In this document: positions 45,502 through 56,627 of the stretch, piece after piece
Layout of the letters: the number at the start of each line of letters is the position of its first letter
How positions within the stretch are numbered: the first letter of the stretch is position 1
The notes under the pieces: model-generated
Database searches by the model: none
Told to the model about the DNA's origin: nothing
The model's input: the letters and a program-made list of their open reading frames with translations, nothing else
Translations under genes and position numbers: made by a program
Origin: Candidatus Thiodiazotropha sp. (ex Myrtea sp. 'scaly one' KF741663)
Lineage (GTDB): Bacteria; Pseudomonadota; Gammaproteobacteria; Chromatiales; Chromatiaceae
Direction: 5' to 3'
Assembly: GCA_025655555.1 (NCBI GenBank)
Contig: JAHXIQ010000002.1
Location: 186,001 to 250,000, forward strand
Length of the DNA: 64,000 nucleotides

Positions 45502-47131
45502 ATTCCCGCAACGAGGCGAACGACCTCGCCCAGGCGCCACCTGTTTGGACGGCAGGCGGAAGCCGCTTGATCCCATCAAGCGCGGAAGCCCTGTCCGGGA
45601 AGGTACCCCATAGCAGGGGGTACCACGGCTTACCTTTACGCTGGGTTTGCATAGTAAATGCTTCTCCTGACAGCCCGTGCTGATCAATAAACCTTTGAAT
45701 TGAATCAATATTTCCTGCAGCAAGGAGTTGCACTGTATAATTTCCGGCAGGCTGGGAGAGCATCCACTCTTTACCCCTCAATGCGGAAGCTTCAGTTAGT
45801 CCCTCTATCTGATTCGGTGCCGCTGCTGCTGAATCTGTCTCAGGCAAGTGCTCTGTACTCGCTGCCACTGGCGGCGACTGATCTGTCTCAACTTCAACAC
45901 TATCTTGAGCAGGCCCCGGATCTGCCTCCATCTTCCCTGCTGCCAGGGTTAATTGTGAAACTTGCTCATCGACAGGCTCTTTGACCGCATCACCCGCATC
46001 AATTTGCTCGGCACTTCCGAGCAAATCTTTCTCCTCGGGGACCTTCCTTGGTACAGGCTCGAGAGGTGGATCTACATCAACCGGATCATGAATTGACTCT
46101 TTTGCCACCACAGCTTCGTCTTCGATTGGTTTGGTGTCTTGATGCGATGGAGTTTGCGGCGACATCTGGGACAGCGATTCGCTGCTATCACTTTGCGTGA
46201 TGGATGCAGACGGCAGGACCCGCTCACCCTTGTCTATCTCCTTTTCGACCCTTTTCTCAGCCGCTTCGGGAATCTTAATATCGATAACCTGCGGTGCTTC
46301 ACCCTCTGCGACGCTCTCATCAGACTCAAACATCCGATTGATCGGGCCCTGAAACACCAATAACACGAGCGCAATAATTGCCACCGGAATTACGCGATAG
46401 ATCAGCGGTTTTTTCTCCTCCCAAAATGAGACTGCAGTCGACTCTCCTTCACCACCAACCGCATTGAGTATGGCTGAAGCCAATAGCCCGGGAACCCCTC
46501 CAGTCTCACGATAGAGTCGAGTTAATTTGGAATCATCGAGTAAGTACCTCTTGTCAAGACCTTCACTATTAAACAGGTAATTCATAAAAGCATCCGCCTC
46601 CTCTCTTGTGAGAAGAGGCAGATCAATCACCTGTACGGCCTGAGGCGACATGATCTGAAGTTGAGGCGTGGATAACAACTTATCAATTTCTTCATTGGCA
46701 AACAGCACCAGACTGACCAATGGCGCACCGTCTATTTGGCGCTCATAAAGCCGCAAGAGTGTAATCAAGCTGGTTGGGGGTAGGGATTGTGCGTCATCAA
46801 CCAGTAGAACTGGCACGCTGCCATGCTTTCTAAGCAGCTCAAAGCGCTCATTTAATCGGGCAAGATTGTCCCCCTGGGCATCGGGTAATCCACTGCAACG
46901 GGCAATATGAGCCAATAACCGCTCTGGCTGCATCATGGCGTCTGCTGAGAAATGACAAACTACCCAATTCTCTGGCGCCAGCGATTGTAACCGCGATGCC
47001 AGCAGTGTTTTACCACTACCTGAAGGCCCTCTGACAAGGGGTACGAGCTCACTGTTTTCGATCAAGTGCCGAATCAGGTCAAGCCGTGCAACAGCCTCTG
47101 GTGTGGAGAAGAACTCTTCTGTCTCAGCCAA
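45500..47131 (-). CDS. damX: DamX-type protein: AAA ATPase domain, membrane anchor and SPOR domain
   Basis: A 543-residue cell-division protein. Residues 1-215 are a P-loop ATPase (Walker A GPSGSGKT at 35-42, Walker B LLVDDAQSLP), one transmembrane helix lies at 246-262, residues 265-460 are a long acidic periplasmic linker rich in Glu, Pro and Ser, and the last ~80 residues are a SPOR domain (NYTVQLLAAGN, PWYPLLWGTFPDRASA) that binds denuded peptidoglycan at the septum. Gene order aroK-aroB-damX is the standard gammaproteobacterial one. The N-terminal ATPase resembles that of the ExeA-like protein at 37701. Confidence 0.92.
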   Translation of the reverse strand: MAETEEFFSTPEAVARLDLIRHLIENSELVPLVRGPSGSGKTLLASRLQSLAPENWVVCHFSADAMMQPERLLAHIARCSGLPDAQGDNLARLNERFELLRKHGSVPVLLVDDAQSLPPTSLITLLRLYERQIDGAPLVSLVLFANEEIDKLLSTPQLQIMSPQAVQVIDLPLLTREEADAFMNYLFNSEGLDKRYLLDDSKLTRLYRETGGVPGLLASAILNAVGGEGESTAVSFWEEKKPLIYRVIPVAIIALVLLVFQGPINRMFESDESVAEGEAPQVIDIKIPEAAEKRVEKEIDKGERVLPSASITQSDSSESLSQMSPQTPSHQDTKPIEDEAVVAKESIHDPVDVDPPLEPVPRKVPEEKDLLGSAEQIDAGDAVKEPVDEQVSQLTLAAGKMEADPGPAQDSVEVETDQSPPVAASTEHLPETDSAAAAPNQIEGLTEASALRGKEWMLSQPAGNYTVQLLAAGNIDSIQRFIDQHGLSGEAFTMQTQRKGKPWYPLLWGTFPDRASALDGIKRLPPAVQTGGAWARSFASLRE

Positions 47132-47155
47132 GGTGTTTTCTCACTCTAATATTAT

Positions 47156-48262
47156 TTAACGACCATATTCAGATAGTGTTTCGTTTAATTTCTTCATGTC
47201 GAAATCATCTGTCACCAATGCTGTACCAATGGCAGTCATAAGTACCAGCCGCAGTTTCCCATCCAAAACCTTCTTATCCACGGACATGAGTGAAATAAAC
47301 CTCTCTTTAGACATCTGCGCTGGCGGGTCGGTCGGCAGCCCCGCACGGGCAATCAGTGCTTTTGTCCGCTCCAGCTCTTGCTCCGACAACCAGCCCAACC
47401 TACAGGAAAGATTCGCTGCCATACACATCCCAGCTGCCACAGCCTCTCCGTGTAGCCATTCTCCGTACCCCATGCCAGTTTCAATAGCATGGCCGAATGT
47501 GTGACCTAAATTAAGCAAAGCCCGCTGACCGGCCTCCTTTTCATCTGCAGCAACCACAGCTGCCTTGCATCGACAGGAGCGTTCAATGGCAGTAGCCAAC
47601 TTCACCTGGTTACGAGAAAGCAGACCGTCCATTTCCTGTTCGAGCCAATCAAAAAAATCTGCATCTGCAATCAGCCCATACTTAATCACCTCAGCCAAGC
47701 CTGCTGCAAGCTGGCGGTCATCCAGTGTATTGAGGGTTGAAGTATCTGCCAATACAGCCAACGGTTGGTGAAAAGCACCAATCATATTCTTTCCGAGCGC
47801 ATGATTCACACCAGTTTTGCCTCCAACCGAGGAGTCAACTTGAGACAACAATGTTGTGGGCACCTGAATGAAAGAGACGCCGCGCTGATAGCAGGCCGCT
47901 GCAAAGCCAGTCATATCACCAATCACACCACCGCCCAATGCCACAAGGGTGCATTTTCTGGTGAACCGATTTTCCAGGAGAGCCGTGAATACGGTATTCA
48001 GTACATCCAGTGTCTTGTAAATCTCACCATCCGGCAGTATGACTGTTGCGACTTCAAAATCACCCAACGCTTCTAATGTTTTTTCAAGATATAGGGGGGC
48101 AACAGTCTCATTGGTAACCACCATCACCTGACTACCCGGCACATGACGCCTGTAGTACTCGGCATCTGCGTATAGTCCTTCTCCGATATAGATGGGATAG
48201 CTGCGCTCACCCAAATCAACGGTCAGTTTCTGCTTACTCTTGCTCACAAATGGATCCGCCAA
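47156..48262 (-). CDS. aroB: 3-dehydroquinate synthase
   Basis: A 368-residue NAD- and metal-dependent enzyme that converts DAHP to 3-dehydroquinate, second step of the shikimate pathway. Diagnostic segments are [39 protein letters not shown] and [12 protein letters not shown], which carries the metal-binding histidines. Length is typical; the first ~12 residues ([12 protein letters not shown]) may be an extension. It starts eight bases after aroK and is followed by damX. Confidence 0.97.
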   Translation of the reverse strand: MADPFVSKSKQKLTVDLGERSYPIYIGEGLYADAEYYRRHVPGSQVMVVTNETVAPLYLEKTLEALGDFEVATVILPDGEIYKTLDVLNTVFTALLENRFTRKCTLVALGGGVIGDMTGFAAACYQRGVSFIQVPTTLLSQVDSSVGGKTGVNHALGKNMIGAFHQPLAVLADTSTLNTLDDRQLAAGLAEVIKYGLIADADFFDWLEQEMDGLLSRNQVKLATAIERSCRCKAAVVAADEKEAGQRALLNLGHTFGHAIETGMGYGEWLHGEAVAAGMCMAANLSCRLGWLSEQELERTKALIARAGLPTDPPAQMSKERFISLMSVDKKVLDGKLRLVLMTAIGTALVTDDFDMKKLNETLSEYGR

Positions 48263-48270
48263 ATTACTCT

Positions 48271-48792
48271 TCAGTCTAATGAATCAATTTTTTTTACGAT
48301 TTCACGTACGACCGACTGTGTATTTCGTCCTTCAGTGATTATTACTAAATCTGCAATTTGCCGATAGAGTGGTTCACGCATCTCCATCAGCGTACGCAGT
48401 CTCTCCAGTGGATCGTCCGTTTGCAACAATGGTCGGTTTCGATCTCTATAGGTACGTTCATACTGCTGATCAGGCGTACAGTGTAAATAGATCACAAATC
48501 CACGGGATGAGAGATGCTGTCGATTCGCTTCACGTAATACAGCCCCGCCACCAGTGGCAACTATTACGCCGTCTCTTAATGTCAGCTCATCAATCACATT
48601 TTGTTCACGACTTCTAAAGCCCTCTTCACCCTCAAACTCGAAAATTGTCGGGATATCAACACCAGTTCTACGCTGAATCTCATGGTCGGAATCGATAAAC
48701 TCAAGACGCAACAAATCGGATAGTTGCCGACCGACTGTCGTTTTTCCCGCACCCATGGGTCCGATCAGAAATAGGTTTTTTATCTGCATCAT
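48271..48792 (-). CDS. aroK: Shikimate kinase
   Basis: A 173-residue kinase that phosphorylates shikimate at the 3-hydroxyl. Walker A GPMGAGKT is near the N-terminus, [10 protein letters not shown] carries the shikimate-binding Asp residues, VATGGGAVL the Walker B-like GGG motif, and RDRNRPLL the lid arginines. The start at 48792 (or the adjacent ATG at 48789) fits the family; the frame is open upstream but that sequence has no homology. First gene of aroK-aroB-damX, just after the strong pilQ terminator. Confidence 0.96.
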   Translation of the reverse strand: MMQIKNLFLIGPMGAGKTTVGRQLSDLLRLEFIDSDHEIQRRTGVDIPTIFEFEGEEGFRSREQNVIDELTLRDGVIVATGGGAVLREANRQHLSSRGFVIYLHCTPDQQYERTYRDRNRPLLQTDDPLERLRTLMEMREPLYRQIADLVIITEGRNTQSVVREIVKKIDSLD

Positions 48793-48895
48793 CCGCTTAG
48801 AATCTATCGATTTACGTATATCATATATGGAGTTCTTGTCTGCGATGTCCCTAATTTGTATTAAATAGTATCTGTCTTTTCTACGCCACAAACAA

Positions 48896-48923
48896 AAAGG
48901 GCGTGCTTCTCAGCACGCCCTTT
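48896..48923 (-). terminator. Intrinsic terminator of the pilMNOPQ operon
   Basis: On the minus strand GGGCGTGC and GCACGCCC pair around a six-base loop (stem extended by flanking A/T pairs) and run into TTTTTGTTTG. It begins about 20 bases beyond the pilQ stop codon and separates the pil operon from aroK. Confidence 0.85.
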
Positions 48924-48941
48924 CAGCCTGAAGGTAGGATA

Positions 48942-51107
48942 CTACCTCACGCGAAGTGTCTCTTTAAGGATTTTGGGAGTAACAAAGATCAACAGCTCAC
49001 TGTTTTGATCTCGAACCTCATTTCTACGGAAAAGCACTCCTGCGTATGGGATATCACCGAAGAAGGGCACTTTTTCAGTATCTTTAGTTTTTGTGCGTTC
49101 AAAAACGCCACCCAGTACCACGGTTTCTCCATTATCGACAAGAACCGTAGTCTCAATCTTGCGCGTATCTAGTGGAGGCACACCTAAAACAGAACGTGAA
49201 AAGTCCGGACTGTCCTTATTGATAACAAGATCCATCCTCACTCGATCATCAGGTGTTATCTGTGGAGTCACATCCAGTTTCAATACCGCTTCTTTAAAAC
49301 TTACCGTAGTGGCACCACTAGAACTTGCTTCTTGGTAGGGTATTTCTACACCCTGTTTGATGGTGGCTTGATTCTGATCGGAAGTGATCACCCGCGGACT
49401 TGAAACAACCTCACCACGGCCTTCTGTTTGCATAGCAGTCAGTTCTAGCTGGAGAAGGTAGGATCCCATTTTGCCGACAAGAAAGTTCACGCCACCTGAC
49501 GGGGATGTGACTGGCAGGTTAACCATTAAAGACTCGTTAGTGGAACCGGCAGGAATCTCTATACCAGGCTGATTGAAAAGCCCTAATGTATTTCCAAGAT
49601 GGCCCGGTTGTGAACCGCCAACAATATATCCATTGTTTCCACTGTTAAAACTGTTACCAAAACTAGCACCGAACCTCACACCAAGATCTTTTGCGAAATC
49701 ATTGTTCGCAACAACAACACGCGACTCTATCAAAACCTGCCTCACCGGAACATCTAGCTTTTTGAGGAGTCGACGGATGTCGCCCAACTTAGAAGCAGTG
49801 TCTTGAATTAAAAGGGTGTTTGTTCTTACATCGACAGTGACATTGCCTCGCTCAGACAAAAGGCGATTCTCATCCGACTTTAATAGTGCTGCCAGTTCCT
49901 CTGCCTTCGCATAATTTACCTGAACAAAATCTGATCTCAGTGGTGCAAGCTCTTCAATTTTCTGCTGGGACTCCAATTCCAACTGCTCTCTGGCTGCAAT
50001 CTCTTCCGTCGGCGCAACCATGATGACATTATCGATCTGGCGTTTTGATAAACCTTTAGACTTTAGAATGATATCCAGTGCCTGGTCCCAGGGTACATTT
50101 TTCAGGCGCAGTGTGATTCTGCCGTCAACGGTGTCACTAGTAACCAGATTTAGCTCCGTGAAATCCGCTAAAAGCTGGAGAACTGACCGGACCTCAATGT
50201 CTTGAAAATTAAGCGACAATCTTTCACCTGTAAAGATCATGCGCTCTTTTTGTAGTGCTTCTTTTTCGTCTTTGGTTAATGAGCGCACCTCAACGGCAAA
50301 CGTCTCATTTGCCTGGTAGGCCAGATAGTCAAATTCACCAACAGGAGAAACTTCGATAACCACACTACTACCAACTTTTCTTGTCTCAACCTTGGTGACT
50401 GGGGTCGCAAAATCCATGACATCCAAAGACTGCAGCAGAGAAGCGTCAACTGAGGCATCAAAAAACTCAAGAATGATCTGGCCAGCCTCTTCTCTCACAT
50501 CAACAGGAATCGCCGGATCTGCAAGCGTCACCAGAACACGTCCCTCACCAGCCTCTCCGCGACGAAAATCAATATTCTTAATGTCAGAGCTTGCCATCAT
50601 AGAAGGTGCTTGTGTGTTAGCTGGCGCCATCGATACAACTGAAGATGGGCCCTTTACCGGCGGCCTCTGCTTAGCTTTACCACTGACATCCAAAGTCACT
50701 ATGACATTATTACCCTGCAGCTCGGTCTTGTAACCAAGTGAATGAGTTAGGTTGATCACCAGTCGAGTACGGTTACCCGCTTCAAGTGCAGTCACACTAT
50801 GCACAGGACCAACGCCAATAAGCTTAGTCTTGTACCCAAGCTCACTATTCACGCCTACGAAATCGAGGGAGATACGAGCTGGGTTATCAGTGATAAAACC
50901 TGCAGGCTCACTAGCCGTCCCGCTCAACCCTAAAGTCAGCTGGACCCGATCTCCCGGCAGAGCCGAAAAATCGACAGACTTAAGTGCATTCCCTCCCATC
51001 ACCGCAAAAGGAAACGTGCAGAGCACCATCAGAGCGGCAAACGCATGAATTACTCGAATGCGATTGGACTCGCTTGATGATCTATTCCAAAACTGTCTGA
51101 GTGCCAT
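48942..51107 (-). CDS. pilQ: Type IV pilus secretin PilQ
   Basis: A 721-residue outer-membrane secretin that forms the pore for the type IV pilus. The N-terminus has a signal-type hydrophobic segment (around residues 24-40), then two AMIN domains that bind peptidoglycan (about 45-135 and 165-260), secretin N-domains (VRSVLQLLADFTELN, TLLIQDTASKLGDIRRLLKKLDVP) and the C-terminal secretin barrel (VVSSPRVITSDQNQATIKQG, ETVVLGGVFER, ELLIFVTPKIL). ATG 51107 has AGAGG just upstream and is preferred over ATG 51122. Last gene of pilMNOPQ, ended by a strong terminator. Confidence 0.96.
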   Translation of the reverse strand: MALRQFWNRSSSESNRIRVIHAFAALMVLCTFPFAVMGGNALKSVDFSALPGDRVQLTLGLSGTASEPAGFITDNPARISLDFVGVNSELGYKTKLIGVGPVHSVTALEAGNRTRLVINLTHSLGYKTELQGNNVIVTLDVSGKAKQRPPVKGPSSVVSMAPANTQAPSMMASSDIKNIDFRRGEAGEGRVLVTLADPAIPVDVREEAGQIILEFFDASVDASLLQSLDVMDFATPVTKVETRKVGSSVVIEVSPVGEFDYLAYQANETFAVEVRSLTKDEKEALQKERMIFTGERLSLNFQDIEVRSVLQLLADFTELNLVTSDTVDGRITLRLKNVPWDQALDIILKSKGLSKRQIDNVIMVAPTEEIAAREQLELESQQKIEELAPLRSDFVQVNYAKAEELAALLKSDENRLLSERGNVTVDVRTNTLLIQDTASKLGDIRRLLKKLDVPVRQVLIESRVVVANNDFAKDLGVRFGASFGNSFNSGNNGYIVGGSQPGHLGNTLGLFNQPGIEIPAGSTNESLMVNLPVTSPSGGVNFLVGKMGSYLLQLELTAMQTEGRGEVVSSPRVITSDQNQATIKQGVEIPYQEASSSGATTVSFKEAVLKLDVTPQITPDDRVRMDLVINKDSPDFSRSVLGVPPLDTRKIETTVLVDNGETVVLGGVFERTKTKDTEKVPFFGDIPYAGVLFRRNEVRDQNSELLIFVTPKILKETLRVR

Positions 51108-51138
51108 TGGCAAACCTCTCATCTCGAATTCCCCTTGA

Positions 51139-51678
51139 CTATTCCGCCAATGCTAGCGAAGCCTGACGCTCACTGTAACTACCTGTGCCATCCTGCACGA
51201 TTTCGGTCAATTCAATCTTATCTTCTGTAACCTGAATAATCCGACCGTGGTTCTGCCCCATGTAATTACCCGTCTTGACCCGATGGATGGTGCCTTCCTT
51301 GGTTTTAACCAGGCCCCAGGTGATACCTGATTGCTCCAGGATTCCAACCATCCGGATGGCATCCAGTGTAAATCCTTCAAGCTCTTCCCGCCGACGATTA
51401 AAATCTGGCGATATGCCATTCTCTACCAATCTCGCTTCGTCCGGCCGCTCTTCCCCCGTGGGCGCAAAGGGGTTCCGCCGCCCCTGTGGCTCATACAAAA
51501 AGGTCGTCACCTGCTTGATTTCCGGCAGTGGTTCGATACGTCCCGACGGCAGTGCCTTTTTTTCGTTGACATACTGCCGCAACTCATCAAGATTCGGATT
51601 GGCGCAACCAGTTAAAGTACTTAACAATAATGACAACATCAAGGCTGAACCGACTGTTCTGACTGAATGACCGATCAT
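51139..51678 (-). CDS. pilP: Type IV pilus inner-membrane lipoprotein PilP
   Basis: A 179-residue lipoprotein. The signal peptide ends in the lipobox LTGC (Cys at about residue 25), then a disordered region and a beta-sandwich domain from about residue 80 that contacts the N0 domain of PilQ. GRRNPFAP and GFTLDAIRMVGIL are family hallmarks. It links the inner-membrane PilMNO complex with the outer-membrane secretin. Its start overlaps pilO by four bases. Confidence 0.95.
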   Translation of the reverse strand: MIGHSVRTVGSALMLSLLLSTLTGCANPNLDELRQYVNEKKALPSGRIEPLPEIKQVTTFLYEPQGRRNPFAPTGEERPDEARLVENGISPDFNRRREELEGFTLDAIRMVGILEQSGITWGLVKTKEGTIHRVKTGNYMGQNHGRIIQVTEDKIELTEIVQDGTGSYSERQASLALAE

Positions 51679-52283
51679 TGCGATTCCTCTTCATCCAGGT
51701 AGCGATAGGTTTTTGCTGTCGCCTCTAACATCAGGCTTGACTTATCAGCCTTGCCCCCCTTTTTAACCTGCTCAGTTATTTTCACATCGTGAATGGTGAC
51801 GATACGCGGCAAGGCAGCTAACCCACTGATAAAACTACCAAATTCATGGTAATCGCCCGCCACCTTGAGTTGAATCGGGAGTTCGGCATAGAACTCCCTG
51901 GGTACTTCGGCCTGGGGCTTAAAGAGTTCAAATTCCAGACCGGATGCCAAACCGGTTTGTGAGACATCCACGAGCAGCTCTGCGACCTCGGTCTTGTTGG
52001 GCAGCTGCCTCAACATAGTCCCGAAAGACTGCTTCATTTCTTCCAGTTGCTTACGGTACGAATCGAGATTAGCAGCCTTTGCCTGCTTCAGTTCGAAATC
52101 CTCGCGTAGCGTCATCTCTTTCTTTTCAACATTTTCCAGACGCTTAAGCTGACTTTCAGTGTCGAGATAGTAGCCAGCAATTGCAACCAGTACACAGGCA
52201 ATCAATACCAGCACAATTTTGACCGGCATCGGCCATATACCGATGTTACTGAAATCAAGTTCGTTGAGATCCTGTAGATTCAC
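51675..52283 (-). CDS. pilO: Type IV pilus inner-membrane protein PilO
   Basis: A 202-residue bitopic protein: short cytoplasmic N-terminus (LNELDFSNIGIWP), one transmembrane helix at about residues 19-41, a coiled coil (45-95) and a ferredoxin-like periplasmic domain. It pairs with PilN to form the alignment complex. Overlaps pilN and pilP by four bases each, so translation is coupled along the operon. Confidence 0.95.
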   Translation of the reverse strand: MNLQDLNELDFSNIGIWPMPVKIVLVLIACVLVAIAGYYLDTESQLKRLENVEKKEMTLREDFELKQAKAANLDSYRKQLEEMKQSFGTMLRQLPNKTEVAELLVDVSQTGLASGLEFELFKPQAEVPREFYAELPIQLKVAGDYHEFGSFISGLAALPRIVTIHDVKITEQVKKGGKADKSSLMLEATAKTYRYLDEEESQ

Positions 52284-52839
52284 TTTTTCTCCTCCCCAGC
52301 CTGCGTAATCTGGCTTGCCGTGAGTTTAAAGTGACTGTACCCCGTGCCGGTTTTTTCCTTGCTCTCGATAAAATCCAACTGCGGGTTGCCTATCCACTCG
52401 GAGTCGTCGATGTTACGCATCATGGATGACACGCGGGCATTCGACTGCGCCCGCCCCTCAAAGGCAACCTTGCTACCTTTCTGGCTCACCACATTAAGGT
52501 AAACCCCATCCGGCAGCGCCGTTACAATCTCATCAAACAAGTGCACAATCTGCGGTCGACTGCTTTGCAGTTCCTGAATAACATTCATTCTGGCCAGCAG
52601 ATTTTGTTTGGTTTTGTCTAACTCCTCTATCTCCCGGATCTGGCTCTCAACCATGGAGATCTCTTTCTCTAAATAACCGTTACGCTGGTTCTGTGCAGTA
52701 ATCTGACTCTCAAACATCATATGAATACCAAAGACCGCCAACCCTGTGAGGGCGATGCCGGCCAGTACCATGAAGCCAAACTCTTGTTGACGCTTTTTTC
52801 GTTCCGCTTCGCGCCAAGGGAGTAGATTAATCCTTGCCA

Positions 52840-52840
<1 letters not shown>
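52280..52840 (-). CDS. pilN: Type IV pilus assembly protein PilN
   Basis: A 186-residue bitopic protein. The N-terminal ARINLLPWREAER is the conserved peptide that docks into PilM in the cytoplasm. One transmembrane helix follows (about residues 22-44), then a coiled coil and a periplasmic ferredoxin-like domain that pairs with PilO. Its start codon overlaps the pilM stop by a single base. Confidence 0.96.
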
Positions 52841-53925
<1,085 letters not shown>

Positions 53926-53985
53926 CTAAACAATCCTTAATGCCGCAGAACTTGGCGAGGAATCTCTTTAACTTGAGTAAGTAAC

Positions 53986-54014
53986 TATATAGCAGCAAAT
54001 GATTTTTTTGTGAA
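53986..54014 (-). promoter_or_regulatory. Predicted sigma-70 promoter for pilMNOPQ
   Basis: On the minus strand TTCACA (54014-54009) and TATATA (53991-53986) are 17 bases apart, and TGC directly before the -10 box makes it an extended -10 promoter. It lies about 75 bases upstream of pilM in a very AT-rich gap shared with the divergent PBP1a gene. Confidence 0.45.
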
Positions 54015-54114
54015 GCAATTTTTTGGCGATTAAGTCAAAAAAGCGCTCAAGTTATTTGCTAAACTATCCCTTTTTCACACGGACCATTCTGGTCTCTAAG
54101 GCACACTCAATTCT

Positions 54115-56616
54115 GTGAACCAGCGCATGAAGTCGTTCTACAGACTCTTAAAGTACCTCATTTTATTCCTATTCGGCACCTCTATCATCGGTGCCGGCGG
54201 TCTATATGGTCTTTACCTTTACCTTGAACCCAAACTGCCATCCATCGAAACACTCAAGGATGTACAGCTCCAGGTTCCCCTGCGTATCTACAGCAGCGAT
54301 CATCTGCTGATTGCCGAATTCGGTGAAAAACGCCGCGAGCCTCTTCGATACGACGAGATTCCCCAGCAGATGATCCAGGCCTTTCTTGCCGCTGAGGATG
54401 ATCGCTTCTTCGAGCACCCGGGTGTTGACTACCAGGGGCTGATCCGTGCCGCGATCCAACTCCTGCTCACTGGAGAGAGAAGACAGGGCGGAAGCACCAT
54501 CACCATGCAAGTGGCGAGAAACTTTTTCCTCAGCAGCAAAAAAACCTACACTCGCAAGCTCAATGAGATATTCCTCGCTTTGAAAATAGAAAGGATGCTC
54601 ACAAAACAAGAGATCCTCGAACTCTATCTCAATAAGATCTATCTTGGCCACCGCGCTTATGGTGTGGGTGCCGCTGCTTTAGTCTATTACGGCCGGCCGG
54701 TGGATAAACTTGAGCTTTCCGAGATCGCAATGATCGCTGGATTGCCAAAAGCCCCATCAAGTCACAATCCTGTGACAAATCCCGCTAAGGCTCTGGTACG
54801 CAGAAACTATGTTTTGGGACGCATGCTTGATCTGGAGCAAATCAGCCAAACCGAGTACGAAGCAGCAAAAAGCACGGGTATCTCTGCCAAGCTGCACAGA
54901 GCACCCAGTGAAATAGAAGCACCCTATGTTGCGGAAATGGCCCGTACCGAAGCGGTCAATCGCTTCGGACTTGATGCATACACTAAGGGCTACACCATTA
55001 CCACAACCATCGAAAGTCATCTGCAGACAGCCGCCAATCAGGCACTACGATCAGCCATGCAGGCCTACGATAAGCGGCATGGGTATAAGGGCGCGACAGC
55101 CCACCTGGAGATCACCGAAGACACCAGCGAAGAATCACTGATCGAATTTCTCAGCCAGCAGCCCGATGGCGCAGACCTTCTAAAAGCTGCTGTCACCTCA
55201 GTCGACACACAAAGCATTCAAGTCACCACAGATCAGGGAGAGCCACTCACACTGGCCTGGAACGCCCTTGAGTGGGCCAGCAGCTTCATCAATCATGAGG
55301 TCAAAGAGGCCCCGCCAAAGCTAGCAGAGGAGGTCGTCTCACCTGGCGATATGATCTATCTCTTCAAGGAAATACCAAGCGAAGGCGACCCCTACTGGCG
55401 ACTGGCACAAATCCCTGAAGTGGCTGGCGCCTTGGTCGCCATTGCACCCGACAACGGTGCAATAAAGTCGCTGGTCGGTGGCTACGATTTTTATCAGAGC
55501 AAATTCAACCGCGTCATTCAGGCCAAACGTCAGCCAGGCTCGGGCTTTAAGCCCTTTGTCTACTCGGCAGCCCTGGAATCTGGCTTTACACCCGCTTCCA
55601 TCTTTAATGATGCGCCGGTCGTGTTTCAGGATGACACCATGGAGGCAGTCTGGCGCCCGGAAAACTACAGCGGGAAATTTTTTGGCCCTACGCGCTTACG
55701 CTATGCTCTGACACATTCCCGGAATCTGGTTTCAATCCGATTGTTGCGCAAGATTGGCATTGGTTTCACCATCCAATACGCAAGTCGTTTTGGTTTCGAT
55801 ACCCGCGAGCTTCCCCGGGATCTCTCTCTAGCACTGGGTAGCGGTGCCGTTTCCCCGCTACAGATGGGCACCGGATTCACTGTGCTGGCCAATGGAGGCT
55901 ACTACGTCCCGCCCTATATCATCGATTCTATACGCGATAACAAGGGAGAGACGCTCTACCAGGCCAACCCGGTTCAGGTCTGTGACGAAGATATGCTGAA
56001 AGCAGCTTCCCTCGATCAGAAACAGACACCAGATACTAAATCTGCAGTCGAAACGGATTCTCCCAACACCCCCGAACCGCCTGAAGCCACAGAAGAGATA
56101 ATCCCCCAATGTGCGAAACGCGCCATTTCAGAACAAAATCACTATCTGATGCACTCCATGCTGCGTGATGTCATTCAGCATGGTACTGCCCGCAAGGCAC
56201 GTGCGCTTGGACGAAAAGATATCGCCGGCAAAACCGGCACAACCAATGACCAACGAGACGCCTGGTTTAACGGCTTCAACCACCACATGGTCGCCATTGC
56301 CTGGCTTGGCTTCGACAACGTGGAGCCGCTTGGCCGCGGAGAGGTTGGAGGAAGAGCCGCACTACCGGCATGGATTGACTTTATGCAAGTCGCGCTCAAC
56401 GGTATCGAGGAAAAAGTACCCGAACTACCCCCAGGTATGGTTACCATGCGAATCGATGTGGATAGTGGAGAACCGGTAGGCACCGGCAGCCGCAACGCCA
56501 TTTTTGAAGTCTTCGAGGCGAAAAATGCACCGACACCACATGACGCCAGGACATCATCTCAAGGTGGCAGTGTCGCCAGTGGGAATACTGTCGCCCCAGC
56601 TGAGGATCCCTTCTGA
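54115..56616 (+). CDS. mrcA: Penicillin-binding protein 1A (class A bifunctional PBP)
   Basis: An 833-residue enzyme that polymerises and cross-links peptidoglycan. One N-terminal transmembrane helix (about residues 12-35); GT51 glycosyltransferase domain with catalytic E94 in AAEDDRFFEHPG and GGSTITMQVARN; an OB-type insert near 310-420; and the transpeptidase with S476-x-x-K479 (SGFK), SRN and K706-T-G motifs. The start is a GTG at 54115; ATG 54127 is also possible, and neither has a strong ribosome-binding site. Divergent from pilM, the usual gammaproteobacterial arrangement. The C-terminal tail is Ser/Thr-rich. Confidence 0.96.
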   Translation: MNQRMKSFYRLLKYLILFLFGTSIIGAGGLYGLYLYLEPKLPSIETLKDVQLQVPLRIYSSDHLLIAEFGEKRREPLRYDEIPQQMIQAFLAAEDDRFFEHPGVDYQGLIRAAIQLLLTGERRQGGSTITMQVARNFFLSSKKTYTRKLNEIFLALKIERMLTKQEILELYLNKIYLGHRAYGVGAAALVYYGRPVDKLELSEIAMIAGLPKAPSSHNPVTNPAKALVRRNYVLGRMLDLEQISQTEYEAAKSTGISAKLHRAPSEIEAPYVAEMARTEAVNRFGLDAYTKGYTITTTIESHLQTAANQALRSAMQAYDKRHGYKGATAHLEITEDTSEESLIEFLSQQPDGADLLKAAVTSVDTQSIQVTTDQGEPLTLAWNALEWASSFINHEVKEAPPKLAEEVVSPGDMIYLFKEIPSEGDPYWRLAQIPEVAGALVAIAPDNGAIKSLVGGYDFYQSKFNRVIQAKRQPGSGFKPFVYSAALESGFTPASIFNDAPVVFQDDTMEAVWRPENYSGKFFGPTRLRYALTHSRNLVSIRLLRKIGIGFTIQYASRFGFDTRELPRDLSLALGSGAVSPLQMGTGFTVLANGGYYVPPYIIDSIRDNKGETLYQANPVQVCDEDMLKAASLDQKQTPDTKSAVETDSPNTPEPPEATEEIIPQCAKRAISEQNHYLMHSMLRDVIQHGTARKARALGRKDIAGKTGTTNDQRDAWFNGFNHHMVAIAWLGFDNVEPLGRGEVGGRAALPAWIDFMQVALNGIEEKVPELPPGMVTMRIDVDSGEPVGTGSRNAIFEVFEAKNAPTPHDARTSSQGGSVASGNTVAPAEDPF

Positions 56617-56627
56617 CTGTCGCTACC